The position numbers were made by a program, and so were the translations under genes. A DNA stretch of 64,000 nucleotides from JAAYHG01 sp012735455 (GTDB lineage: Bacteria > Bacillota > DTU030 > DUMP01). Under the pieces are notes generated by a model that made no database searches, had not been told where the DNA came from, and saw only the letters and a program-made list of their open reading frames with translations. This document shows positions 39,439-47,632 of the stretch, in pieces; position 1 is the first letter of the stretch, and every line of letters starts with the position of its first letter. Location of the stretch: NCBI GenBank assembly GCA_050951365.1, contig JBMNIX010000012.1, forward strand, positions 62,001-126,000. Direction: 5' to 3'.

Positions 39439-40503
39439 GTGCAGAAGGTTCGGATTACGCAGCTCAAGGAGTTTTCCCTGAAGGCGTTTCGCGCCCTGGG
39501 CATTTCAGAGAACGATGCCAAGATTGCCGCGGATATTCTTGTGGCGGCAGATGTTCGTGGCATTGACTCCCATGGCGTGGCGCGCTTGCCTATCTATGCC
39601 AAGCGGCTGCAACTGGGACTCATCAACAAGAATCCCCAGATCAAGGTGGTGCGTGAGCGTCCCGGTATGGCCGTGGTGGACGGCGACAACGGCCTGGGTC
39701 AGGTAGTCAGCTACCAGGCAATGAAGCTGTGTATGGAAAAGGCGAAGCAGACCGGTACAGCAGCAGTGGCTGTGAAGAACTCTAACCATTTTGGCATTGG
39801 TGCCTACTACGCCATGATGGCCCTGGAGGAAGATATGATCGGGGTAGTGGCCACCAATACCTCGCCGCTTATGGCTCCCTTTGGCGGCAAAGAACCTATG
39901 CTAGGCACCAATCCCATCGCACTTGCGGTGCCGGCCGGCAGCCAGTACCCTGTTGTTTTGGACATGGCCACTAGCCTGGTGCCCAGGGGTAAGATTGAGA
40001 TCTATGCCCGCAAGGGTGAAAAGTTGCCTTTGGGTTGGGCCATCGACAAAGAGGGCCGTCCCACCGATGATCCAGCAGAGGCTCTCAAAGGCACCCTGTT
40101 GCCCATGGGTGGCCCGAAGGGCTACGGCCTGGCAATGATGGTGGACCTCTTGGCTGGCGTTTTAGCCGGGGCTGCCTTTGGTGGTAATATAGGCTCTTTG
40201 TTCGGTGACATGGACCGTCCGCAGAACGTGGGTCATTTCATGATGGCCATTGACATTAACAGCTTCCAACCCATAGCGGAATTCAAGACCACCATGGACA
40301 ATTACATCCTCAGCGTCAAGAACTCTGCTCCTGCGGAAGGTGTCAAAGAGATCTTCCTACCAGGCGAGATAGAGTTTGTTAAGGGCAAGGGCCGTGAGGA
40401 TGGTTTTGAGCTTAACCCAGTGGTGGTCAAGAACCTGCTCGAGTTGGGCAAGGAGCTGGGTATTGTGGCTGCTGACACCACCGAGGAGACTTTGTTTGCG
40501 TAG
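39439..40503 (+). CDS. malate/L-lactate/sulfolactate dehydrogenase family (Ldh_2) oxidoreductase
   Basis: 354 aa from GTG 39439 with GAGGAGGTAA. NAD(P)-dependent 2-hydroxyacid dehydrogenase of the Ldh_2/YlbC/ComC fold, unrelated to classical LDH. Signature AADVRGIDSHGVARLP, catalytic His in VKNSNHFGIGAYY, TNTSPLMAPFGGKEPMLGTNPIA and GGPKGYGLAMMVDLL. Substrates in the family include L-malate, ureidoglycolate and (R)-sulfolactate. Divergent from the TAXI-TRAP genes, so uptake and oxidation of a hydroxyacid is a reasonable guess. Confidence 0.9.
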   Translation: MQKVRITQLKEFSLKAFRALGISENDAKIAADILVAADVRGIDSHGVARLPIYAKRLQLGLINKNPQIKVVRERPGMAVVDGDNGLGQVVSYQAMKLCMEKAKQTGTAAVAVKNSNHFGIGAYYAMMALEEDMIGVVATNTSPLMAPFGGKEPMLGTNPIALAVPAGSQYPVVLDMATSLVPRGKIEIYARKGEKLPLGWAIDKEGRPTDDPAEALKGTLLPMGGPKGYGLAMMVDLLAGVLAGAAFGGNIGSLFGDMDRPQNVGHFMMAIDINSFQPIAEFKTTMDNYILSVKNSAPAEGVKEIFLPGEIEFVKGKGREDGFELNPVVVKNLLELGKELGIVAADTTEETLFA

Positions 40504-40523
40504 ACTACTCTGCAGAGATTCAA

Positions 40524-40557
40524 GAAGGCCGTGCACATGGATGCACGGCCTTCTTTC
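40524..40557. terminator. terminator between the Ldh-family gene and trkH
   Basis: GAAGGCCGTGCA, loop CATGGA, TGCACGGCCTTC, then TTTC. It can serve the plus-strand gene; on the minus strand a short T-run is missing. Confidence 0.85.
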
Positions 40558-40578
40558 TAAAGGAAACGTAACAGGTTT

Positions 40579-42021
40579 CTAGTCACGCCAGAAGTGAGGG
40601 CTTAAAACGGTTAGCACAGAAAAGATTTCTAACCGCCCGAGCAACATAAGGAAGGACAAGAGGTATTTACCTGCGGGTGCAATAAAGCTGTAGTTAGTGG
40701 CTGGACCTACTGCACTCAGGCCTGGACCAATATTGCCCAAGGTGGCTGCCGCTGCTGAAAAAGCAGTAACAAGATCCAAATCCATGGTGGTAAGAGCCAG
40801 CGTGCCGCCAAGAAAGATCAAGACATACAGCAGGAAAAAACCGTGAACATTTGAAATCACGCTCTCCGGCACCACAACCCCGCTGTATCTTACCGGTACC
40901 ACAGCCCGCGGGTGTAGCAGCTTGTAGACCTCACGGCGGGCAGAACGCACCAGTATCAGTACCCGCGAGACCTTAATGGCCCCACTTGTGGAGGTGGCAC
41001 AGCCGCCGATAAACATAAGTGCCAGTAAGATCGTACGGCTAAATGTTGGCCACTGGCTAAAGTCAACGGTGGTGTAGCCTGTGGTGGTTATAATGGAAAC
41101 CACCTGAAAAACAGCCTTGCGCAGAGACCCAATGATTCCGTAACCAGATGCCAGGATTTGGTTGATTGTTATCAAGATAATTGCTGTTCCTATGATACCC
41201 AGGTATAACCTGAACTCATCGTCCTTAAGAACACTGCGCAGATTACCCCTGAGGGCAGCGAAGTGTAAGTTGTAATTGGTACCGGCAATCAGCATGAAGA
41301 CGACTATAATGGCCTCAATCCAAGGGTTGGCGTAGGCGGCCACACTTAGGTTTTTGTTGGAACAGCCCCCTGTGCCCATGGTGCCAAAGGTGTGAATAAA
41401 GGCATCAAAGGTGGGCATTCCGGCCAGTTTAAGCAGTAGGATTTCTACTACTGAGATACCGATGTAGATGAAGTAGAGGTACTTAGCCGTTTCCTCCACC
41501 CGGGGTGCAATCTTATTTTTGGTGGGGCCAGGCACCTCAGCCCGAAAAAGGAGGAGCCCTCCCGTACGAAAGGCCGGTAGCACAGCTAAAGTCATGACGA
41601 TTATTCCCATGCCACCCAGCCAGTGGGCAAAACTGCGCCAAAAGAGAAGACCATGCGGCAGGGACTCAAGGTCGGCCAGGACGGTGGCTCCAGTAGTCGT
41701 GAACCCAGACATAGCCTCAAAAAACGCATCACTGAAGGTGGTTAAGGTGCCGGAGAAAAGGAAAGGCAGGGCGCCAAAAGTAGCTACCAGGAGCCAGGCA
41801 AGACTGGCGGTAGCGAATCCTTCCCTGCCGCTGAGGCGTGTGTTGGTGCAGCGCACATGGGATAACATAAAACCTACGGCTAGGGTAATGACCATGGTTA
41901 GGAAGAAAGCGGGTGCATCGCTCTCGCTAAGATAGAGTGCGATTCCCAGAGAAGGCGCCATTAGGGCGCCCTCGCAGAGAAGTATGAGACCCAAGTTCTT
42001 GAGGATGAAACGTAGATTCAC
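40579..42021 (-). CDS. trkH: TrkH family potassium uptake protein
   Basis: 480 aa from GTG 42021 (GAGGGGTAAGG upstream, 5 bases after the trkA stop). Four M1-P-M2 repeats; selectivity-type loops at TTTGATVL, GTMGTGGCS, TTTGYTTVDF and AATLGNIGPGL. It forms the K+ channel subunit gated by the TrkA ring encoded just upstream. Na+ co-dependence as in KtrB cannot be read from the sequence. Confidence 0.94.
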   Translation of the reverse strand: MNLRFILKNLGLILLCEGALMAPSLGIALYLSESDAPAFFLTMVITLAVGFMLSHVRCTNTRLSGREGFATASLAWLLVATFGALPFLFSGTLTTFSDAFFEAMSGFTTTGATVLADLESLPHGLLFWRSFAHWLGGMGIIVMTLAVLPAFRTGGLLLFRAEVPGPTKNKIAPRVEETAKYLYFIYIGISVVEILLLKLAGMPTFDAFIHTFGTMGTGGCSNKNLSVAAYANPWIEAIIVVFMLIAGTNYNLHFAALRGNLRSVLKDDEFRLYLGIIGTAIILITINQILASGYGIIGSLRKAVFQVVSIITTTGYTTVDFSQWPTFSRTILLALMFIGGCATSTSGAIKVSRVLILVRSARREVYKLLHPRAVVPVRYSGVVVPESVISNVHGFFLLYVLIFLGGTLALTTMDLDLVTAFSAAAATLGNIGPGLSAVGPATNYSFIAPAGKYLLSFLMLLGRLEIFSVLTVLSPHFWRD

Positions 42022-42026
42022 ATGCC

Positions 42027-43385
42027 TTACCCCTCTACAGCGATGAATGGCGGATATGCCTTTTCGGCTTGTTCCTTCAGGCAAAACACCACGACGCGGT
42101 CACCCTTTTGGATGATTTCATTCCCATCGGGCACAATCACGCGCTCCCCCCGTACCACGGCACCCACGATTACCCCGCGTGGGAGACCAGCCACAGCCAG
42201 TTTCTTGTTGCGAATTTTGGCTCGCGGGCCAATGATGAACTCTGCCACCTCTACCCTGCCATCGAGTAGTAACGACAAGGACTCTATCTTACCACCGCTT
42301 ACAAACTGCAGAATCTCACCTACGGTGATAAGGCGCGGGCTAATGGCAGAATCCACACCCAACTGTTCTACAATAGGTCCGTACGCCGGGCGGCTAATCT
42401 TGGCGATAGCTCGTTTTACCCCCATCTGTTTCGCCAAGAGGGCCATAAGTAGGTTTTCTTCGTCCATACCAGTTACAGCCACGAAGGCATCGGTATCGGC
42501 CAAACCCTCAGTACGCAGCAGCTCCAGGTCCGTACCGTCACCGTGGAGAACTAGAACCGAGGGTAAGCGCTCGGCCAGGTCCAAGCACCGTTTTTCGTCC
42601 AGCTCAACAATCTTCACCTTAATGCCAAAAGCAGAGAGGGCATCGGCTAAGTAAAAGCCGATCTTTCCCCCACCCAGGATAATGACCCGCTCTACTCTAT
42701 GAGGCTTCTTTCCCTGTAAAGAAAATAAGCGGGAGATACTTTCCCTGTTGCCTAAGACGTGGAGGTGATCGCCAACGGCAATGGTATCGCTGCCACCTGG
42801 TATCAGTACGTGACCATTGCGGGATACTGTTACCACCAGGGAAGGGCGGGGCAGGGAGATGTCCTTAATTTGTTTCCCTGCGAAGGGCATACCTGTCTCC
42901 ACTGTAACCTGAGCGAGTTGCAGTTTACCGCCGGCAAACTCTTCGGTATGTCCCACAAAGGAGTTTGTGAGCAAACGGGCGATCTTAACTGCTGCCGAAC
43001 GCTCAGGGTTGATAACCATGTCAATACCGAACTTTAGTTTGGACAACACCATGCTGCGGACGTAATCCGGGTCGCGCACGCGGGCTATGGTCTTGGCTAC
43101 CCCCAAGTGTTTTGCCGTCAAGCAGGCGATCATATTCGTTTCGTCACTGTCTGTCACAGCAATCAAAAGGTCCGTGGTGTCGGCTCGGGCCTCTTTAAGC
43201 ACTTGGACGCTGGCACCGTTACCTTTGAGAACATGGATGTCCAGACTGTCTGAGACCTCTGTCAGCTTATTCTCGTTTGTATCCACAGCTACCAGGTCAT
43301 GGCCTTCTTCACGCAGGCTAGTGCAGATTTGTGTTCCCACCTTGCCCAAACCTATCACTATAATTCTGATAGTGGCTCCCTCCAT
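42027..43385 (-). CDS. trkA: Trk potassium system peripheral protein TrkA (two RCK units)
   Basis: 452 aa. Two tandem RCK_N/RCK_C units: IIVIGLGKVGTQICTSLREEGHDL with the acidic DTNENKL, and VIILGGGKIGFYLADALSAFGIKVKIVELDEKR. Each is followed by a TrkA_C domain. It binds NAD(H) or ATP and gates TrkH. The annotated ATG 43385 has no SD before it. A GGAGGGA inside the ORF is spaced for an ATC codon at which the family-typical N-terminus (RIIVIGLG) begins. First gene of the trkA-trkH operon. Confidence 0.94.
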   Translation of the reverse strand: MEGATIRIIVIGLGKVGTQICTSLREEGHDLVAVDTNENKLTEVSDSLDIHVLKGNGASVQVLKEARADTTDLLIAVTDSDETNMIACLTAKHLGVAKTIARVRDPDYVRSMVLSKLKFGIDMVINPERSAAVKIARLLTNSFVGHTEEFAGGKLQLAQVTVETGMPFAGKQIKDISLPRPSLVVTVSRNGHVLIPGGSDTIAVGDHLHVLGNRESISRLFSLQGKKPHRVERVIILGGGKIGFYLADALSAFGIKVKIVELDEKRCLDLAERLPSVLVLHGDGTDLELLRTEGLADTDAFVAVTGMDEENLLMALLAKQMGVKRAIAKISRPAYGPIVEQLGVDSAISPRLITVGEILQFVSGGKIESLSLLLDGRVEVAEFIIGPRAKIRNKKLAVAGLPRGVIVGAVVRGERVIVPDGNEIIQKGDRVVVFCLKEQAEKAYPPFIAVEG

Positions 43386-43564
43386 AACTATAAGGGCTTA
43401 AAACCACAAGTTTCCATGTGGTCGTATGATCTTGTAGCTATTCTACAAAGCTGTTCTAAATCCTTTGAGAGAAATTCTTTGGCCAGCAAGGAATTGGCAG
43501 TTATTCTAGGACTCACTGCAGTAGAGAATATGCAAAGCTTGGTTATTCCGGACTGCTGGCGGAA

Positions 43565-43593
43565 TTACTAAAGGAGTATTAGAAGGATATAAT
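43565..43593 (+). promoter_or_regulatory. candidate promoter of the 43.7-kb dehydrogenase
   Basis: TTACTA (43565-43570), 17-base spacer, perfect TATAAT (43588-43593). The -35 is weak. Confidence 0.45.
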
Positions 43594-43687
43594 TACGCAA
43601 GTGTTACAACTTATGTCCGACAAATTCTCAGGGAGAAGGAGAAGCCGGGTTGCTAAGAGAATGCTAAGAGAAAAAAGGAGGGATAGC

Positions 43688-44611
43688 GTGGAAGAGAAAA
43701 GGAGGCCGCGGATCTTGGTTACTGAACCCATTGATCCGGCCGGAATCGCTGGTTTTGAGGAATATGCTGATGTCACGCTAGGTTTTGACGCCGATCGAGA
43801 GAGACTTCTGAAGTTGGTAGCGGACCACGACGCTTTAGTCGTCCGTACCAAGTATCAGATTGATCGTGAGTTTATTGACCATGGACCAAGGCTCAAGGTT
43901 ATCGCCATGAACGGCATCGGACTCAACCACATTGATGTTGATTACGCAAAGGAAAAAGGAATCGCCGTACTTAATGTACCTGATGCTTCCAACGATTCCG
44001 TGGCAGAACTCACAATCGGTTTGATGCTAGGTTTGGCCCGGCGCATTACTCCTGCTTTCGCTTCCGTAAGGAACGGCGAGTGGATCAAGGGCCCCTTTGT
44101 TGGGACCGAGCTCAAAGACAAGACCCTGGGTATCATTGCCTTGGGGAAAATTGGTTCACGCGTTGCCCACATTGCCCAGGCCATTGGCATGAAGGTTATC
44201 GCCTTCGATCCTTTTGTAACCCCTGAGGCAGCGGCTCGCATGAACGTCACCCTGGTTTCCTTGGACGGACTGATCGAGCAGGCTGATGTGATCAGCATTC
44301 ACGCTCCTCTTACCAAAGACACCTACCACCTGCTTGGCGCTGAACAACTGGCTAAGATGAAAAAAGGTTCCTTTATTGTCAACGCCGGCCGCGGCGGCAT
44401 CGTGGATGAAGATGCGGTTTACGAGGCACTCACGTCCGGCCACCTTGGTGGCTTTGCCTGCGATGTAATGGAGACCGAACCACCCGGGAAGAACAGGCTT
44501 TTCGACCTTCCCAATGTGCTCGTCACTCCCCATATCGGTGGTTCAACCCAAGAGGCCCAGCGTCGCATCGGCCTTCGCCTTGCGGCCCAGATCAAAGAGA
44601 TCATTGCCTAG
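43688..44611 (+). CDS. D-isomer-specific 2-hydroxyacid dehydrogenase (PGDH-like)
   Basis: 307 aa from GTG 43688 with AGGAGGG. The frame is open upstream to 43601 without SD. NAD fold GIIALGKIGSRVAHIA, catalytic Arg NAGRGGIVDEDAV, Glu METEPPGKN, His TPHIGGST. About 40% similar by eye to the SerA at 19.6 kb but outside a serine operon and without T-box. Could be a phosphoglycerate, glycerate or sulfolactate-type dehydrogenase. The neighbouring hydroxyacid genes favour a catabolic role. Confidence 0.85.
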   Translation: MEEKRRPRILVTEPIDPAGIAGFEEYADVTLGFDADRERLLKLVADHDALVVRTKYQIDREFIDHGPRLKVIAMNGIGLNHIDVDYAKEKGIAVLNVPDASNDSVAELTIGLMLGLARRITPAFASVRNGEWIKGPFVGTELKDKTLGIIALGKIGSRVAHIAQAIGMKVIAFDPFVTPEAAARMNVTLVSLDGLIEQADVISIHAPLTKDTYHLLGAEQLAKMKKGSFIVNAGRGGIVDEDAVYEALTSGHLGGFACDVMETEPPGKNRLFDLPNVLVTPHIGGSTQEAQRRIGLRLAAQIKEIIA

Positions 44612-44627
44612 CCTGCTTGTTCCCAAG

Positions 44628-44670
44628 CGGGAGGCTCCAGCCTAACTCCTGGGCCTCCCGTCTTGATTTT
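44628..44670 (+). terminator. terminator after the 43.7-kb dehydrogenase
   Basis: CGGGAGGC(T)CCAG paired with CTGG-GCCTCCCG, then a short T-rich tail ending TTTT. Confidence 0.65.
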
Positions 44671-44780
44671 CGGGCGGCGATTGCCCTCCAAGCCCTAGCC
44701 CATGTGCAGAAAGGGTTTCACACGTGTATGTCGAACTTGGTAGCAACTGACTGTGCAGAAAGGAGTAGGGGGTATTTCTA

Positions 44781-45764
44781 GTGCCTAAGGTGTTTGTTAC
44801 TCGCTCTATCCCGGAGCAGGGGCTTGATATACTGCGCACTGTCGCCGAGGTCAAAGTGTGGGAAGGCGAGCTGCCGCCACCGCGCCACGTGCTGATCCAA
44901 GAGGTACAGGACTGTGACGCTTTGATTCCGCTACTCACGGACCGCATTGACGGTGAGCTTCTAGACCGGGCACCGGGTCTCAAGGTGGTAGCCAATTATG
45001 CTGTGGGCTACGACAACATAGATGTGGCCTCGGCAACAGCGCGCGGCGTGTTGGTGACCAACACGCCGGGAGTTCTTACGGAAACCACGGCAGACCTGGC
45101 TTTTGCCTTGATCCTGGCAGCGGGCAGGCGTGTAGTTGAGGCGGATAAATTTACCCGAGCCGGGAAGTGGAAAACCTGGGGGCCGACCCTTTTGTTGGGA
45201 CAGGATGTTTACGGTGCTACCCTGGGCCTGGTGGGATTAGGCCGCATCGGCACCGCTGTAGCCCGACGCGCCTGCGGATTCAACATGAAGATCCTTTACT
45301 ACAGCCGTCGCCGTCAAGAGGGTTTGGAAAAGGAGCTGGGGGTGGAGTATGTTTCTTTCGCGGAATTACTGCGCCGCTCTGACTTTATCAGTATCCACGT
45401 ACCCTTGTCTCAGGAGACACACCACCTTTTTGATAGTGCCGCCTTTGCACAGATGAAGCCCACGGCCGTTCTTGTCAACACTGCCCGAGGGCCCATTGTG
45501 GATGAAACTGCCCTTTATGAGGCGTTGAAAAGCGGGCGCATTGCTGCGGCCGGGTTGGATGTTATGGATCCCGAACCACCCTGCCCTGATAATCCCCTCC
45601 TTACCTTGGATAATGTTATTCTCTTGCCCCACATTGGTAGCGCCAGTGTGGCTACCCGTACTCGCATGGCTACCATGGCGGCGGAAAACGTCGTTGCCGC
45701 TCTGCGCGGTGAACTGCCACCCAACCTGGTGAACAAAGAAGTGTGGGCAATCCGTCGTCGTTGA
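44781..45764 (+). CDS. gyaR: glyoxylate/hydroxypyruvate reductase (D-glycerate dehydrogenase)
   Basis: 327 aa, GTG start with AGGAGTAGGGGG. D-2-hydroxyacid dehydrogenase with family-specific VFVTRSIPEQGLDIL, ANYAVGYDNIDV, GLVGLGRIGTAVARRA, NTARGPIVDETAL (Arg), DPEPPCPDNPLL (Glu) and LPHIGSAS (His). Closest to the GyaR/GRHPR group that reduces glyoxylate and hydroxypyruvate. Together with the preceding gene it suggests C2/C3 hydroxyacid turnover. Confidence 0.88.
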   Translation: MPKVFVTRSIPEQGLDILRTVAEVKVWEGELPPPRHVLIQEVQDCDALIPLLTDRIDGELLDRAPGLKVVANYAVGYDNIDVASATARGVLVTNTPGVLTETTADLAFALILAAGRRVVEADKFTRAGKWKTWGPTLLLGQDVYGATLGLVGLGRIGTAVARRACGFNMKILYYSRRRQEGLEKELGVEYVSFAELLRRSDFISIHVPLSQETHHLFDSAAFAQMKPTAVLVNTARGPIVDETALYEALKSGRIAAAGLDVMDPEPPCPDNPLLTLDNVILLPHIGSASVATRTRMATMAAENVVAALRGELPPNLVNKEVWAIRRR

Positions 45765-45783
45765 TTGCATCGCTAGTTCCATC

Positions 45784-45960
45784 CTAAAACCAGCTCAAGG
45801 CGGGTGCAGACTTGGTCTCCCGAGTTGCGCGTAAAGCAGGCCCTCGTTGTAATGCTTGCTTCAACCTCTCGCATAGCGGCAGAAGTTCTTCAATTCTGGC
45901 CACAATGCGCTTTTGCTCAGCTAGGGGAGGGAGGGGGCCTGATGTTGACGAATGGGTTGA
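45784..45960 (-). pseudogene. HsdS (type I restriction specificity subunit) C-terminal fragment
   Basis: Minus-strand reading ending at a stop (45784-45786). It contains PLPPLAEQKRIVARIEELL and then PLCERLKQALQ, the C-terminal conserved helix of HsdS proteins. The N-terminal target-recognition domains are absent, and no hsdR or hsdM is nearby. The open frame fades out around 45960 where the LuxR gene upstream region begins. It marks a former restriction locus broken by recombination. Confidence 0.75.
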
Positions 45961-46007
45961 AAAATGGGTTGAAAAAGCGGAACCTACGATGGTTCGGAGG
46001 ACATAAA

Positions 46008-47425
46008 ATGAGCGGACTTAAATCTTTCAATACCCGAAGGCTTTCTGTTGCCGGATTTTCATTTCTCTGTGCCTATATTCTGTCGTTCCAGTTTGAGGGA
46101 CAGGTTTTGTACAGCCTGCTGGATCTACATGGAATAGATGCCCACAGTTACATAATGGCTGCTATTATCGCACATTTTGCAGGACTCTTTACCTGCGGTC
46201 TGTTTGTCAAATCTCAGGCGGTTGCCAAAAGCATAATGCTTATCGTCGTGGGCGTATGTTTAGCCGCCGCTGTCCCTTCTTTTTTGCCCCTTCGGTTCTA
46301 TGGATGGGCGGCTTGATTGTTAGCGGATACTTTAGCGGCTGTGCGGTGGCGGCATGGGGATATTTTCTCAGGGCTTTTACGCCCAAGAACAAGCGCATTA
46401 AATCTTGCGCCGACGTTTTGATCTATTCAAACGTGTTGATGATTGCAGTAAACGTATTTGCCATGAACCGATCGCCGTTTATCGGGCTTGGCCTCTCTAT
46501 GCTTTGCCTTGTGATCGGCATGTTCTTCATTTGGATGCTACCGGCCGAGCCGGAGAATGAGCAAAACAAAACAATTCATGATAAGACGCATGGCGGCATT
46601 AAAAACCCGCTAATATTGCTATGTCTTTTTGTCTTCATCATCACAATTAATTCCGGCCTCATGTATCAGGTCATAAACCCTGCCTTTAAGCATCTGACGG
46701 GGCTGGTGAGCTGGTATTGGGCAGTGCCGTACATCGTCGCCCTTGTCTTCATGCGAAACCTCTCACCCAAGCACAGAGTGCATCGTTCCCTCTTCCTCTA
46801 CATCGGCGTGGGCATGATAATCGCCGCCTTTATTACCTTTATGCTGCTGAGCCGAGGCGCTGCGGATTATCTGATGGTTGATACGCTGATGCTGGGGGCC
46901 TGCGGTATCTTTGACCTGTTCTGGTGGAGCATCATAGGGGAAATGCTGGATTACTCTCAAAACCCGGCCAGTACGTTCGGCGTAGGTCTTTCCGCAAATG
47001 TGCTTGGCGTACTCTTCGGCGGTGTGCTGGGAGTCGTTATCACCTCCATCGGGCTTCCGGGAGCAGAAGTGGCGGTGATCGCGCTGACGGTGGTATGCGT
47101 CACCCTCGTAATCCTGCCGCCGCTCAACAGGGAGCTTACCGTGCTACTCAAAAACCACGCTTATCTCTCCGCTTATGCTGATATGAACGAGGAACAGCAA
47201 TCGGCGGTCATTCGTAGGGTAAAACTGAAAGACCCCTTGACTGCAAGAGAAAACGAAGTGCTTGCTCTCATCCTTGCCGGTAAATCCAACAAAGAAATCG
47301 CCGCCTCCATGTCTATCGGTGAAAGCACGGTCAAGTTCCACGTGAGCAATATCTTCTCCAAGTACGATGTGCGCAGCCGGGCGGAGCTCATAAGCACCCT
47401 ACTCAAGAGTCAAACCGAGGCATAG
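46008..47425 (+). pseudogene. membrane LuxR-family regulator, interrupted by a -1 frameshift
   Basis: ATG 46008 (GGAGGACATAAA before it). The first frame stops at 46316; the rest is read in the -1 frame up to 47425. Joined at the T6 tract 46280-46285 it gives 472 aa: about 12 hydrophobic segments of MFS type, then a LuxR HTH (LTARENEVLALILAGKSNKEIAASM, about residues 405-430). Such membrane LuxR proteins are found in Clostridia and Coriobacteria. The zero-frame sequence T-TTT-TTG is a slippery heptamer, so programmed -1 slippage is possible; an indel is simpler. It probably controls the SLH gene downstream. Confidence 0.8.
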
Positions 47426-47457
47426 AGAAAACCCCTATAAACACTGGTGTTTATAGC

Positions 47458-47487
47458 CACCTGTACGAAAGTACAGGTAGCTTTTTT
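47458..47487 (+). terminator. terminator after the LuxR gene
   Basis: CACCTGTAC-GAAA-GTACAGGTAG with a stable GAAA tetraloop, then CTTTTTT. A second hairpin CTATAAACAC/GTGTTTATAG lies just before it (47435-47456). Confidence 0.88.
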
Positions 47488-47632
47488 CGTATAACTATAC
47501 TTTCGGTTGGCGATATTTGCCCAGATTTCCTCCATTATGGTATCTGGACGGGAGGCTGTTTTCCCTTTCTACCCATCGGTAGGCGGACCCCTCCACACCA
47601 AAAGGGCGACGATATTTTGAGGAGGCGCGAAC

